A stretch of 64,000 bases of DNA from Magnetococcales bacterium (lineage in GTDB: Bacteria > Pseudomonadota > Magnetococcia > Magnetococcales > JADGCH01): NCBI GenBank assembly GCA_015229115.1, contig JADGCH010000004.1, positions 1 to 64,000 on the forward strand. Reading direction: 5' to 3'. The translations under genes and the position numbers were made by a program. Of the stretch, positions 42,426 to 51,634 are shown piece after piece (the stretch's first letter is position 1; every line of letters starts with the position of its first letter). A model generated the notes under the pieces. The model worked only from the letters and a program-made list of their open reading frames with translations. It was not told the origin of the DNA and ran no database searches.

Positions 42426-43022
42426 ATGATGAGCCGATTCAAAACATGGGGTGTTGGTTTGCTGCTGTTGACCGGGCTGGGAGGTTGTGCTCCGGCCATC
42501 GTGGCCGGTGGTGCTACTGCGGTGGTGGCGGTTGGCGAACGGCGTGGAGCCCAGGAGTTTGTCGAGGATAACTGGGTGGCGGTCAAGATACGCAGTCTCT
42601 ACTTGCAGAGCCACAGTGTCAGTCCGGGCAATATCAACGTCTCGGTCTATCGTGGCCGGGTGTTACTGACGGGTACCGCTTCTTCGGAGACCGAGATAGC
42701 CGAGGCGGTGCGGATTGCCAAGGAAGTGCGCGGGGCCTGGTCGGTCCATTCCGAATTGAAGATACAGTATGCTACCGCTGCCGAGATAGCCGAGGATGCC
42801 ATCGTTAGCAACAAGGTCAAGCTGGCGTTGCTCACCGAGCGCGATGTGCGCGGACTCGACATCCACGTCGAAACCACCAAGGGCGTGGTTTATCTGCTCG
42901 GTGCGGCCCGCTCGGTAGCCGAGCGTGATCTGGCGGTGCAGGCAGCGCGTCAGGTCTCCAATGTGCGCGAAGTGGTTTCTTACATCGATATTGACCAACA
43001 GTCCTATCCGGTTTCCAAATAG
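42426..43022 (+). CDS. BON-domain lipoprotein (DolP/OsmY-like)
   Basis: 198 residues. The lipoprotein signal MMSRFKTWGVGLLLLTGLGG ends in Cys21, which suggests outer-membrane anchoring. Two BON domains follow: about 50-115 (NINVSVYRGRVLLTGTASSE) and about 130-195 (GLDIHVETTKGVVYLLGAA). This is the DolP (YraP) layout; DolP supports outer-membrane integrity. E. coli dolP lies near rsmI-yraN, and this neighbourhood is similar apart from the inserted RelB/YafQ pair. AGGAG at 42410-42414 could also serve a TTG at 42420. Confidence 0.9.
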   Translation: MMSRFKTWGVGLLLLTGLGGCAPAIVAGGATAVVAVGERRGAQEFVEDNWVAVKIRSLYLQSHSVSPGNINVSVYRGRVLLTGTASSETEIAEAVRIAKEVRGAWSVHSELKIQYATAAEIAEDAIVSNKVKLALLTERDVRGLDIHVETTKGVVYLLGAARSVAERDLAVQAARQVSNVREVVSYIDIDQQSYPVSK

Positions 43023-43023
43023 C

Positions 43024-44403
43024 ATGACCTTGCTGCACCAGTTGCAACAGGCTATTGGTACGGCGACGCTGCTGTCCCATCCGGCTGAGCTGGAGAGTTA
43101 TGCCTGGGACAACACCGGCATTCGCCTGCGACCCGACGCCGTGGTACTGGCCGATACCGCCGAGCAAGTCGCGGCCACTTTGCGCTGTTGTCAGGCCGCC
43201 GGGGTGGCGGTGACACCGCGCGGTGCGGGTACGGGCAACGTCGGTGGTGCCCTGCCGCTGCAGGGAGGGGTGGTGCTGTCGTTGCAGCGCATGAACCGCA
43301 TCCGTGAAATCAACCGTCAGGATCGTGTCGCCGTGGTGGAGCCGGGCGTGGTCCATGCCGATCTGCAGCAGGCACTACGACCGATGGGTCTCTGCTGGCC
43401 GCCGGATCCTACCTCGACCCGCAGTTGTACCGTTGGCGGTAATCTGGCCATGTGTGCTGCCGGGGCCAGTGCCGTTCGTTGGGGTGTCACCCGTGACTGG
43501 GTGCTGGGGCTGGAAGCGGTGACGGCGGATGGCCGGCTGTTGCGTAGTGGTGGGCGTACCACCAAGGGGGTAGTCGGCTACGACCTGACCCGGCTGTTGA
43601 TCGGATCAGAAGGAACGCTGGCGGTCATCACCGCAGCGACGCTGCAACTCGCCCCACGGCCCGAGGCCAGACGATCGCTGCGGGCCCTGTTTGGTTCGGT
43701 AGCTGCGGCAGCCGAGGCGGTGGCACAGATCATGGCCGAGGGTGAGACACCTGCGGCCGTGGAGTTGCTCGATACAGCGACCTTGGCGCTGTTGCGTCGT
43801 ATGGGCACGCTGGCGTTGCCGCAGCAGGCACAGGCCATGCTGCTGCTGGAAGTCTGTGGTACGGCTGCCACGGTTGACCTGCTGGCGGCCGATCTGGAAC
43901 AGCGTCTGGAGCGTTGTGCGCCGCTGGAGCTGCAACGGGCCCGCAGCGCTGAGGAGGTGGAATCGATCTGGCAGGCCCGCGCCGCGCTCTCTCCGGCACT
44001 CAAGAAGTATGCTCCGAAACGCATCAACGAGGATGTGGTGGTGCCGGTATCGCAATTAGCCGCTTTGGTGACTGGGCTGGAACGGCTGTCGCACGACAGT
44101 GGTATCCCCATGGTCAGTTTTGGCCACGCCGGCAATGGCAACCTGCATGTCAATCTGCTGGTCAATCCGGCCGATCAGGCGATCATGGATCGTGCCATGG
44201 TGGTGTTACAGCAACTGTTTGCCTTGGTGCTGTCGTTGCAGGGTACGCTGTCTGGTGAGCATGGTGTCGGGTTGCAGAAGCGTGATTTTATCGCTCAGGA
44301 GCTTGATCCGGTGGCCCTGGTGCTGCAGCAGCAGATTAAAAAGGTGTTTGATCCGGCCGGTATTCTTAATCCGGGCAAGGCCCTGCCGCTGCCATCTTCA
44401 TGA
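43024..44403 (+). CDS. glcD: FAD-linked 2-hydroxyacid (glycolate/D-lactate) dehydrogenase
   Basis: 459 residues of the GlcD/FAD-oxidase C family. The FAD-binding motif TPRGAGTGNVGGALP, SCTVGGNLAMCAAGASAVRW and GYDLTRLLIGSEGTLAVIT are clear. Substrate and metal-site motifs follow: SFGHAGNGNLHVN and GTLSGEHGVGLQK. Such enzymes oxidise glycolate, D-lactate or D-2-hydroxyglutarate and pass electrons to quinone or a partner subunit. glcE and glcF are absent, so the substrate is uncertain. ATG 43024 starts 1 bp after the BON gene; the stop overlaps dnaE (ATGA). Confidence 0.87.
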   Translation: MTLLHQLQQAIGTATLLSHPAELESYAWDNTGIRLRPDAVVLADTAEQVAATLRCCQAAGVAVTPRGAGTGNVGGALPLQGGVVLSLQRMNRIREINRQDRVAVVEPGVVHADLQQALRPMGLCWPPDPTSTRSCTVGGNLAMCAAGASAVRWGVTRDWVLGLEAVTADGRLLRSGGRTTKGVVGYDLTRLLIGSEGTLAVITAATLQLAPRPEARRSLRALFGSVAAAAEAVAQIMAEGETPAAVELLDTATLALLRRMGTLALPQQAQAMLLLEVCGTAATVDLLAADLEQRLERCAPLELQRARSAEEVESIWQARAALSPALKKYAPKRINEDVVVPVSQLAALVTGLERLSHDSGIPMVSFGHAGNGNLHVNLLVNPADQAIMDRAMVVLQQLFALVLSLQGTLSGEHGVGLQKRDFIAQELDPVALVLQQQIKKVFDPAGILNPGKALPLPSS

Positions 44404-47400
44404 CGATTCTTTCATCCTGCGTTCATCTTCACCTGCACTCCTGCTACTCGCTGCTGGACTCGACCGTGCGTCTGGATGCCCTGATTGAGCGAGCGCGTCA
44501 CCATGGCATGCCAGCCCTGGCTTTGACCGATCAGGGTAACCTGTTTGCTGCCATCCAGTTTTACAGCCGCTGCCTCAAGGCCGGTATCAAGCCGATACTG
44601 GGTGCCCAGATTGAGGTGGTGCCGGATCGTTTTGATCGCAGCTGTCGTCCTGACCGTGAGCTGCGTGACCAGCTGATTCTGTTGTGTCGTGACCCGAGTG
44701 GCTGGCGCAACCTGTTGCGTATCGTCTCCATCGGCTATCTGGAAGGGAGTCACGAACGGCCCCGAGTCGATCCCGATACGCTGCAGCGTCACCGCGACGG
44801 TCTGATCGCCCTGTCGGCCGGTCCTCATGGAGCTGTAGGTCGTCTGCTGGCTTGTGGTCGACAGGATGAAGCCAGGGCTCAGGCCCAATGGTTGAGCGAT
44901 CTTTATCCAGACAGTTTTTATCTGGAATTGCAGCGTCATGGTCGTGCTGATGAGGAGGCGCTCTATCAGTCTACGGTCGAGCTGGCCTATCAGCTCCATC
45001 TGCCACTGGTAGCCAGCAACGATGTGCACTTTCTCGATCGTGCTGATTACAAGGCCTACGATGTGCTCTCCTGCATTGGTTCTGGCCATACCCTGCATCA
45101 GGATGGTCGACCCAGACTCAACGACCGTTACGGTTTCCTTTCTCCCGCTGAGATGGAACAGCTGTTTGCCGATGTACCGGAGGCCCTGACCAACACCCTG
45201 CTGATTGCCCAGCGCTGCAACGTCCGGTTACAGCTGGGGCGGCCGATGCTGCCTGACTTTGACATACCCGAGGGGCACAATCTGACCTCCTGGTTGCATC
45301 ATGAGGCCACTGTTGGGCTGGAGCGACGCTTGCAGCCACTTGTGGCTGCCCTTCCTGCCGGTAGTGAACAGAAAAAACTGCGCCAGAGTTACCAGGAACG
45401 CCTCGAAACCGAGCTGGAGATCATCGTCCAGATGGGTTTTCCGGGCTATTTCCTGATCGTGTCCGATTTTATTCGCTGGGCCAAGCAGCAGCAGATTCCG
45501 GTCGGCCCGGGGCGCGGTTCCGGGGCCGGGTCACTGGTGGCCTGGAGCCTCGACATTACCGATCTCGATCCCATCCGCTATCAGCTGCTGTTCGAGCGTT
45601 TTCTCAATCCGGAGCGGGTCTCCATGCCTGACTTCGATATTGACTTCTGTGTCGACCGTCGTGAGGAGGTGATCCACTACGTCCAGAACAAATACGGTGC
45701 CGATCGCGTTGCCCAGATCATCACCTTTGGTACCCTGCAGGCACGGGCGGCCATCCGCGATGTGGGTCGGGTGATGGAATTGCCGCTGGGACAGGTCGAT
45801 TCGCTGGCCAAGATGGTGCCCAACGTCCTGGGTATTACACTGACCGAGGCGGTAGCCCAGGAGGAGCGTCTGGCTAAACTGATGGCCGAGGACCCGGAAG
45901 TGCGGCAGTGTATCACGCTGGCCCAGGCTTTGGAGGGACTCCCCCGTTCGGCCGGTACCCATGCCGCCGGTGTCGTCATCGCCAATGGTGCCCTGACCAA
46001 TACCGTGCCGCTCTATCGTGATCCGCGCTCCGACATGCCGGTGACCCAGTTTAACATGTCCGATGCCGAGAAGGCTGGTCTGGTCAAGTTCGACTTTCTC
46101 GGTCTGCGCACCCTGACCGTCATCGACCAGGCCATCAAGTCAATTCCGGAAGCTGCTATCGTCATCGACAGCATTCCACTCGATGACCGCGACACCTTTC
46201 TGTTCCTACGCGAAGGGTACACACGCGGGGTGTTTCAGCTGGAATCGTCCGGCATGCGTGACGTGCTGAAAAAGCTGTCCCCGGATACACTGGACGATAT
46301 TATTGCTCTGGTGGCGCTTTATCGGCCCGGTCCGCTTGGGTCGGGCATGGTCGATGACTTCATCAACCGTAAACATGGCCGTACTTCGGTGAGCTATCCT
46401 TTGCCGCAACTGGAGCCGATTTTGCGCGACACCTATGGTGTCATCCTGTACCAGGAGCAGGTCATGAAGATCGCCCAGGTACTGGCGGGCTACTCGCTCG
46501 GTGGAGCGGATCTGCTGCGCCGGGCCATGGGCAAGAAAAAACCGCAGGAAATGGCGGCCCAGCGCCAGATTTTTCTGACCGGCACGACCCAGCGCCGCAT
46601 TGATGGTGACAAGGCCACCGCCATCTTCGACCTGATGGAAAAATTCGCCGACTATGGTTTCAACAAGTCCCATTCAGCGGCTTATGCCCTGATTGCCTAC
46701 CAGACCGCCTGGTTGAAGACGCATCACCGCTTGGCCTTCATGGCGGCTACCCTGACCTGCGAGATGGGCATCGCCGACAAACTGGTGCCTTTCATCCGCG
46801 AATGTCGTGATATGGGCATTACCATTACTCCGCCCGATATCAACCGTTCTGACCATGCCTTTCTGGTCGAAGGCAACACCATCCGCTACGCCCTGTCGGC
46901 TATCCGCAACGTTGGTGGCTCCGCTGTTCACACCATTGTGACCGTTCGTCAACAGGGGGGAGTTTTTACCAGTCTGACCGACCTGTGTCATCGGGTCCCT
47001 GCCAGCAGCCTCAACCGGCGTATCCTGGAAAGTCTGATCAAATCAGGTGCCTGCGACCCATTCGGCGTGACCCGTCCGCTGCTACTACAGCAGATTGCCT
47101 CGGCTATGGCCGCTGGCAGTCGTCATCAGGAAGAGCAGTCGGCGGGGTTGCGCAGCCTGTTTGATGAAGAGGAGCAGCAGGCCCAGAGTGGGACGATGAC
47201 CCATGGACCAGCCCTGGATGCACCACCAGCGGTCGATCCAGCCCTGTACCTTGACATGGAGAAGGAGGTGCTGGGGTTCTTCCTCACCAGCCATCCGCTG
47301 CATCAGTATGAGCGGGAGCTGGCCAGTTATGGCGTGGCCACCACCCTGGCTCTGCGGGATAGCCGTATGGATGGGGACATGAGCACGCAGGCTACCCTGG

Positions 47401-47900
47401 CTGGTCTGATTGTCGATCACAAGTTTTACCGTACCAAGAAAGGCGAGCGTATGGCCTTTCTGACGTTGGAGGATATTGGCGGGCAGATCGAGCTGGTGCT
47501 GTTTCCGGAAGTGCTGCAGCAGTCCATGACTTTGATCAGTGGCAAACAGCCAGTCGTCGTGACCGGTCTGCTGGGGCAGGATGAAGACGAGACCATCAAG
47601 ATCAACGTCGAGCAGATGACCAGTTTGCAGGCCTTTCGCGACAGCCATTGCCGCTGGTTATCGATCACCACGACTGCAACGCTGCTGACGACCGAACGAC
47701 TGCAGCAGTTGAACCGGCTGATGATCCGGCACGCTGGCGAAAGTCACGTTGCCATGACCGTTGATCTACCCGAGGCTCGGGTGTCGATGCGGTGTGGCGA
47801 CCGTTATCGTGTCCATGCCAGTGAGACGCTGCTGGAATCGTTGCGCACCCTGTTTGGCAGCGATGCTGTTACGTTCAGCCGGTCAGCGCCGTGGGAGTAA
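44400..47900 (+). CDS. dnaE: DNA polymerase III alpha subunit
   Basis: 1166 residues, normal for DnaE1. The PHP domain starts at VHLHLHSCYSLLDSTVRLDA. The polymerase active site has PDFDIDF at 410-416 (Asp411 and Asp413 are the metal ligands), and the third carboxylate is near KFDFLGLRTLTVID. Finger and helix-hairpin-helix regions follow (YQEQVMKIAQVLAGYSLGGA), then an OB fold (about 995-1075, ATLAGLIVDHKFYRTKKGER). It is the replicative polymerase of the holoenzyme. Translation is coupled to the upstream FAD-oxidase gene by ATGA. Confidence 0.97.
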   Translation: MTILSSCVHLHLHSCYSLLDSTVRLDALIERARHHGMPALALTDQGNLFAAIQFYSRCLKAGIKPILGAQIEVVPDRFDRSCRPDRELRDQLILLCRDPSGWRNLLRIVSIGYLEGSHERPRVDPDTLQRHRDGLIALSAGPHGAVGRLLACGRQDEARAQAQWLSDLYPDSFYLELQRHGRADEEALYQSTVELAYQLHLPLVASNDVHFLDRADYKAYDVLSCIGSGHTLHQDGRPRLNDRYGFLSPAEMEQLFADVPEALTNTLLIAQRCNVRLQLGRPMLPDFDIPEGHNLTSWLHHEATVGLERRLQPLVAALPAGSEQKKLRQSYQERLETELEIIVQMGFPGYFLIVSDFIRWAKQQQIPVGPGRGSGAGSLVAWSLDITDLDPIRYQLLFERFLNPERVSMPDFDIDFCVDRREEVIHYVQNKYGADRVAQIITFGTLQARAAIRDVGRVMELPLGQVDSLAKMVPNVLGITLTEAVAQEERLAKLMAEDPEVRQCITLAQALEGLPRSAGTHAAGVVIANGALTNTVPLYRDPRSDMPVTQFNMSDAEKAGLVKFDFLGLRTLTVIDQAIKSIPEAAIVIDSIPLDDRDTFLFLREGYTRGVFQLESSGMRDVLKKLSPDTLDDIIALVALYRPGPLGSGMVDDFINRKHGRTSVSYPLPQLEPILRDTYGVILYQEQVMKIAQVLAGYSLGGADLLRRAMGKKKPQEMAAQRQIFLTGTTQRRIDGDKATAIFDLMEKFADYGFNKSHSAAYALIAYQTAWLKTHHRLAFMAATLTCEMGIADKLVPFIRECRDMGITITPPDINRSDHAFLVEGNTIRYALSAIRNVGGSAVHTIVTVRQQGGVFTSLTDLCHRVPASSLNRRILESLIKSGACDPFGVTRPLLLQQIASAMAAGSRHQEEQSAGLRSLFDEEEQQAQSGTMTHGPALDAPPAVDPALYLDMEKEVLGFFLTSHPLHQYERELASYGVATTLALRDSRMDGDMSTQATLAGLIVDHKFYRTKKGERMAFLTLEDIGGQIELVLFPEVLQQSMTLISGKQPVVVTGLLGQDEDETIKINVEQMTSLQAFRDSHCRWLSITTTATLLTTERLQQLNRLMIRHAGESHVAMTVDLPEARVSMRCGDRYRVHASETLLESLRTLFGSDAVTFSRSAPWE

Positions 47901-48183
47901 GACAATCGCAATAATCTACCGCCACCGACCAGATCAGCCAAGCCAGTGTTGCCAGCAGTAGTAGCAGTATCGGCACGATCCGACGACGGTCGGTCAGCAG
48001 GCGGTCGAAGGCACGCAACAACTGGGTCGGGATGGCCAGCAACAGGGTCACCATTCCGAAGATAATCACCTGGATCACCAGCACAACGGCCAGCAGCAGA
48101 AACAGCAGCAGGCCAAACAGGCCCATTTGCTGCCGTCCATGCCAGAACAACTGTTTGATCAGGGTCCATGAAAGAGGGTTCAC
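47875..48183 (-). CDS. Small two-helix membrane protein
   Basis: 102 residues with two strongly hydrophobic segments: LFGLLLFLLLAVVLVIQVII extending to about residue 52, and IVPILLLLLATLAWLIWSVA near 70-90. A charged linker DRLLTDRRR lies between them. The start would be GTG at 48183 with no clear ribosome site, and the 3' end overlaps the dnaE 3' end by 26 bp on the opposite strand. No family is recognised. Hydrophobic reading frames can arise by chance, so this is moderate confidence. Confidence 0.5.
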   Translation of the reverse strand: MNPLSWTLIKQLFWHGRQQMGLFGLLLFLLLAVVLVIQVIIFGMVTLLLAIPTQLLRAFDRLLTDRRRIVPILLLLLATLAWLIWSVAVDYCDCLTPTALTG

Positions 48184-48316
48184 ATCGCGCTGCTTTTTCC
48201 GGTAGGATGGTGAAAACTGGGATCATGAAAAGCGGCGCCATTATACGGTATGGCTGGGATAATTGCAAAATTTCGCGGTGTTTAGGGATATCGTGGTGCC
48301 CACGGGGGGGAAAGAG

Positions 48317-49036
48317 ATGACAGAACGAGGACTGACACGACGGCAGTATCTGGTGGTAACGGGCCTGGCACCGCTGCTGCTGTCACGCTGTGCCAGCGTC
48401 ACAGAACCATTCCATCCGCAGGGAATCCGTTCCGCCGAAGGTCCGGTTGAGATCAACGGTAACAAAGCTCATCCGGACGATCCGATCCCGCCCCAGGCCG
48501 ATATCACCACCGGTGGTCAGGGCGATACCACGCTGGTGATCGGTGACGATGCCCTGATGATCCGTCCCAACAGTCGCGTGCGCATCATGTCGACCAAAAC
48601 CAACACACAGGCCAGGGCCGATGCTATCCAGCGTGTTCAGCGTATCCAGCAGATCCAGCTGCTGGCTGGGGGGGTTCTGTCGGTGCTGGGTAAGGGTCAG
48701 CCGCGTACCTTCAAGACGGCCCAGGCTGTTGTGGCCATTCGAGGCACGGCCCTTTATCTGGAAGCAGCTCCACAACAAACCTACCTCTGTACCTGTTATG
48801 GCAGTCTGACATTGACCCATGCCATCCGTGCCGATATTCATGAGTCCCTGACCACCCAGCATCATGAGGCCCCACGCACCATCTACGATCTGGATGCAGC
48901 ACCGCATCCATCGGAAATCTGCATACCAGCACCGATGCTCAACCATACCGATGCCGAGCTGATCGCTTTGGAGGCGCTGGTGGGTCGGGTACCGCCGTTT
49001 GTTGTGGCGGGTGATGGTCCGAAGTCGCGTTATTGA
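48317..49036 (+). CDS. FecR-domain exported protein
   Basis: 239 residues. The N-terminus MTERGLTRRQYLVVTGLAP has a twin-arginine motif before a hydrophobic stretch, so Tat export is likely. A cysteine at residue 27 (LLSRCAS) is a poor lipobox. The FecR-like domain (about 45-165) includes QGDTTLVIGDDALMIRPNSR and KTAQAVVAIRGTALYLE. No sigma factor or TonB receptor is nearby, so this is one of the stand-alone FecR-domain proteins whose role is unclear. GGGGGGAAAGAG precedes the ATG. Confidence 0.78.
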   Translation: MTERGLTRRQYLVVTGLAPLLLSRCASVTEPFHPQGIRSAEGPVEINGNKAHPDDPIPPQADITTGGQGDTTLVIGDDALMIRPNSRVRIMSTKTNTQARADAIQRVQRIQQIQLLAGGVLSVLGKGQPRTFKTAQAVVAIRGTALYLEAAPQQTYLCTCYGSLTLTHAIRADIHESLTTQHHEAPRTIYDLDAAPHPSEICIPAPMLNHTDAELIALEALVGRVPPFVVAGDGPKSRY

Positions 49037-49172
49037 CAGGTAGGTGCAACAGGTTTGTTACGGCAAGCTATTCGCGTTCGTCCTTCTCGTTGTCCACCCA
49101 CGCAACAGAAACCTTGTTCCGTCATGGCGCATCCATTATGATGGTCACCTGTCACCAAGTAGCGGGGGATTT

Positions 49173-50174
49173 ATGGAAATCACACTCAATGGCGAGACCA
49201 AAACGATTGCGCCGGGCTGCACCGTCAGCGATCTGCTGCATCAAATTGCCTTTGACCCCAACCGGGTTGCTGTTGAACTGAATCTGGTCGTCATTGCGCG
49301 CGATCGTTTTGCCCTGACCGTGTTGCAGGACCATGATCAGGTCGAGGTGGTCCATTTCATTGGTGGCGGATCGGAGCCGGCCGGGCAGGGGGGCGAGACG
49401 GATGATGACCTGCTGCACATTGCCGGGCGCACTTTTCGCAGCCGGTTGCTGGTGGGTACCGGTAAATACCGTGACTTTGACGAGACAGCCCGCGCCATTA
49501 AGGCCTCTGGGGCCGAGATTGTCACGGTAGCTGTGCGCCGCGTCAACATCAGCGATCCCAATGCTCCGATGTTGACCAGCTATCTCGATCCGTCGGTTTA
49601 TACCTATCTGCCCAATACCGCTGGCTGTTATACGGCTGAGGATGCTGTGCGCACCTTGCGCCTGGCCCGTGCTGCCGGAGGATGGAACCTGGTCAAGCTG
49701 GAGGTGTTGTCCGACGCTAGATATCTGTGGCCCAATACACCGGAAACCCTCAAGGCCGCCGAGATGCTGATCAAGGAAAATTTTGAGGTGATGGTCTACA
49801 CCACCGACGATCCTTATCTGTGCCAGCAGTTTGAGCAGATGGGCTGTGTGGCCGTGATGCCTCTGGCGGCGCCGATCGGTTCTGGTCTTGGCATCCGTAA
49901 TCCCTTTACCCTGCGCATCATCATCGAACAGAGCCGCATTCCGGTGCTGGTAGATGCCGGTGTCGGTACTGCCTCCGATGCGGCCATAGCCATGGAGCTG
50001 GGTTGCGATGGTGTGCTGATGAATACCGCCATTGCTGCGGCAACCCATCCGGTGCAGATGGCGACCGCCATGAAGCGGGCTGTCGAGGCTGGACGATTGG
50101 CATGGCGTGCCGGACGCATGCCGCGCAAGCTCTACGCATCCGCCTCGTCTCCCCTGGATGGCACCTTTTTTTAG
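49173..50174 (+). CDS. thiSG: ThiS-ThiG fusion: sulfur carrier and thiazole synthase
   Basis: 333 residues. Residues 1-66 are a complete ThiS ([20 protein letters not shown] ... VVHFIGGG), and from about 79 a complete ThiG starts ([20 protein letters not shown]), with the Schiff-base Lys in WNLVKLEVL. ThiG joins deoxyxylulose phosphate, dehydroglycine and ThiS-thiocarboxylate to make the thiamin thiazole. Here the ThiS Gly-Gly end (64-66) runs straight into a 12-residue linker, so a free C-terminus would need cleavage. Fused ThiS/ThiG proteins are annotated in other proteobacteria. ATG 49173 follows GCGGGGG. Confidence 0.92.
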   Translation: MEITLNGETKTIAPGCTVSDLLHQIAFDPNRVAVELNLVVIARDRFALTVLQDHDQVEVVHFIGGGSEPAGQGGETDDDLLHIAGRTFRSRLLVGTGKYRDFDETARAIKASGAEIVTVAVRRVNISDPNAPMLTSYLDPSVYTYLPNTAGCYTAEDAVRTLRLARAAGGWNLVKLEVLSDARYLWPNTPETLKAAEMLIKENFEVMVYTTDDPYLCQQFEQMGCVAVMPLAAPIGSGLGIRNPFTLRIIIEQSRIPVLVDAGVGTASDAAIAMELGCDGVLMNTAIAAATHPVQMATAMKRAVEAGRLAWRAGRMPRKLYASASSPLDGTFF

Positions 50175-50707
50175 TGTCGGATCTATCCTCTCCTTCATGG
50201 GATTTCCGCTGGCCTGATCCAGTAGCCTCACGGGTGGCATCGGAGCGGTTGTTAGAGGCTATGCCGCCGGATCAGGCCGGCTTGAATCACCGTATTATGG
50301 TGACGATACGACTGGAGACCGATGGGGACCGTGATGTGGTAACGTCGGCGCTGCTGGCCACTCCCTGGGCCGTTGAACGGATCTACTGGAAAGCGCCGAT
50401 GTTTGAGGGAACAATGCCGATTGCCTCGGCCATGCCTCTCGAAGCTGATGAGACTGGGCGGGTGGCGGCCAAACAGGGGGTGATTCTGACGTTGCAACAG
50501 CGGCGTATTCCAGTCCTGACGGCTTGGGAACCGGAAACGGGCCATTACCTGGTTGAGGTACTGGAATCGCCCGTGCTGGAGTATGCGCATGCCGAAGCAG
50601 CATTGGCTGCTGTGGGTGTCAATCCGTTGTCTCAACCACCGCGTCATTGGTCACAACAGATTCAAAAACCGGTCAGCCGACGGAGCCTTATTACATTATT
50701 CCGTTGA
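50174..50707 (+). CDS. Uncharacterised protein coupled to thiSG
   Basis: 177 residues starting at GTG 50174, which shares its G with the thiSG stop (TAGTG). An ATG 170 bp upstream would lie inside thiSG. The protein is soluble, with no signal or membrane segment. Notable stretches are MVTIRLETDGDRDVVTSALL and GVILTLQQRRIPVLTAWEPE. I recognise no family. Overlap with thiSG suggests a shared transcript; a thiamin-related role is only a guess from position. Confidence 0.65.
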   Translation: MSDLSSPSWDFRWPDPVASRVASERLLEAMPPDQAGLNHRIMVTIRLETDGDRDVVTSALLATPWAVERIYWKAPMFEGTMPIASAMPLEADETGRVAAKQGVILTLQQRRIPVLTAWEPETGHYLVEVLESPVLEYAHAEAALAAVGVNPLSQPPRHWSQQIQKPVSRRSLITLFR

Positions 50708-50789
50708 TTTATACCCTATTTGTTAAATGGCCTGTCAATTGCATTGGGTACCAAACATTGCTGTGCTTTCCGAATAAGATATTTTTTAC

Positions 50790-50819
50790 TTGATTTCTTT
50801 GTCGGAAGGCGCCTATAAT
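50790..50819 (+). promoter_or_regulatory. Sigma-70-type promoter for the alanine-zipper lipoprotein
   Basis: TTGATT (50790-50795) and TATAAT (50814-50819) are 18 bp apart within an AT-rich 275-bp gap. It predicts a leader of about 155 nt before ATG 50983. A consensus -10 fits an abundant lipoprotein. Confidence 0.6.
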
Positions 50820-50982
50820 AGCGAAATTTATTATGGTTCATACATCTTTGTTGGCCGGTTTCCACTGAAAGTCATGGAATACGGTTATATCGTAAGAATC
50901 TGATATCACTCAGATAGGTTCAGGTTCTTTAACCATCCTGCAATAAAAAAATCGCAGTTCAAAACCAAGGAGAATTTGTAAA

Positions 50983-51294
50983 ATGCAGACAGTAAAATCG
51001 ATCTCGACCCTGATGTTGGCAGTTGTTCTGGCTGCCGGTTTGTCCATGTCGGGCTGTTCTTCAGCCAAGCAGACCGATGAGCAGACCCGCATCGAAGAGC
51101 TGGCCCGCAAGGCCGAGCAAGATCGTATGAAGGCTGAGCAGGATCGTCGTGCTGCCGAGGCTGCCATGCAGCGTGCCGAGCAGGATCGTATGGCTGCTGA
51201 GCAGGCTCGTCGTGAGGCCATGGAAGCGAAAGAGAAGTCCCGCACCAGCGCCGAGAAAGCCAAGCGTGCTTTCCGTCATGGCCTGCGCAAGTAG
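50983..51294 (+). CDS. Lpp/OprI-like alanine-zipper lipoprotein
   Basis: 103 residues. Signal peptide MQTVKSISTLMLAVVLAAGL with lipobox ending at Cys25 (SMSGC). The mature part is one continuous coiled coil of Ala/Glu/Arg heptads with a repeated AEQDRMxAEQ unit, ending in a basic tail (AFRHGLRK). This fits small outer-membrane lipoproteins of the Lpp/OprI/alanine-zipper type that trimerise and tether the envelope. The tail does not end in Lys-Tyr-Arg-Lys as Lpp does, but it is basic. AAGGAG and a good promoter suggest high expression. Confidence 0.82.
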   Translation: MQTVKSISTLMLAVVLAAGLSMSGCSSAKQTDEQTRIEELARKAEQDRMKAEQDRRAAEAAMQRAEQDRMAAEQARREAMEAKEKSRTSAEKAKRAFRHGLRK

Positions 51295-51313
51295 TTCCTG
51301 ATGCCCTAAGGTA

Positions 51314-51350
51314 TCCCCCTCCCTGTCCCGCAAGGGGCGGGTGGGGGGTG
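51314..51350. repeat. GC-rich palindrome (dispersed family)
   Basis: An imperfect hairpin formed by ATCCCCCTCCCTGTCCC and GGGCGGGTGGGGGGT around a CGCAAG loop, 20 bp after the lipoprotein stop. It probably stabilises or partly ends the lipoprotein mRNA. Confidence 0.5.
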
Positions 51351-51579
51351 TGCCGTCTTCTGCCAGTTGCTTTTTCTGCCCTTCTGCCACAATCGCCGCA
51401 CTGTCTCTTGCCACTATTTCTCGCGACTACCAAAAAACAGTTCAAATAACCGGTCGGGTTGGCCGATACCTATAGCAACATCGCACGCTATTTCATCTTG
51501 GTCTATTCAACAGAATGTTATGCGGAGCCTCTGATTGACACTCTGATTGACAGCAGGCTTCCCTTCGGTGTTCCCCCTT

Positions 51580-51610
51580 GCCCGGCGCCCTGCCGGGCGT
51601 CTTTTTCTTT
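51580..51610 (+). terminator. Rho-independent terminator
   Basis: Stem GCCCGGC (51580-51586) / GCCGGGC (51592-51598) with a 5-nt loop, followed by GTCTTTTTCTTT. It is oriented for plus-strand transcripts and lies 286 bp beyond the lipoprotein stop. Confidence 0.8.
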
Positions 51611-51634
51611 CCGATGATGCTCCCCCGGTTGCCA

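Larger units (their letters stand above)
51295..51634. other. 340-bp intergenic region
   Basis: Between the convergent lipoprotein and hybrid-kinase genes there is one dispersed GC palindrome (51314-51350) and one intrinsic terminator (51580-51610). No credible gene is seen. Confidence 0.65.

Noticed and set aside
47804-48268. Alternative minus-strand frame at the dnaE 3' end
   Set aside because: It overlaps dnaE more deeply and lacks the membrane-protein pattern of the frame at 47875-48183, which I kept at moderate confidence.
49037-49172. Possible TPP riboswitch before thiSG
   Set aside because: I looked for the conserved CUGAGA and ACCUGAUC-type segments of the THI element in the 136-bp leader and did not find them in order.
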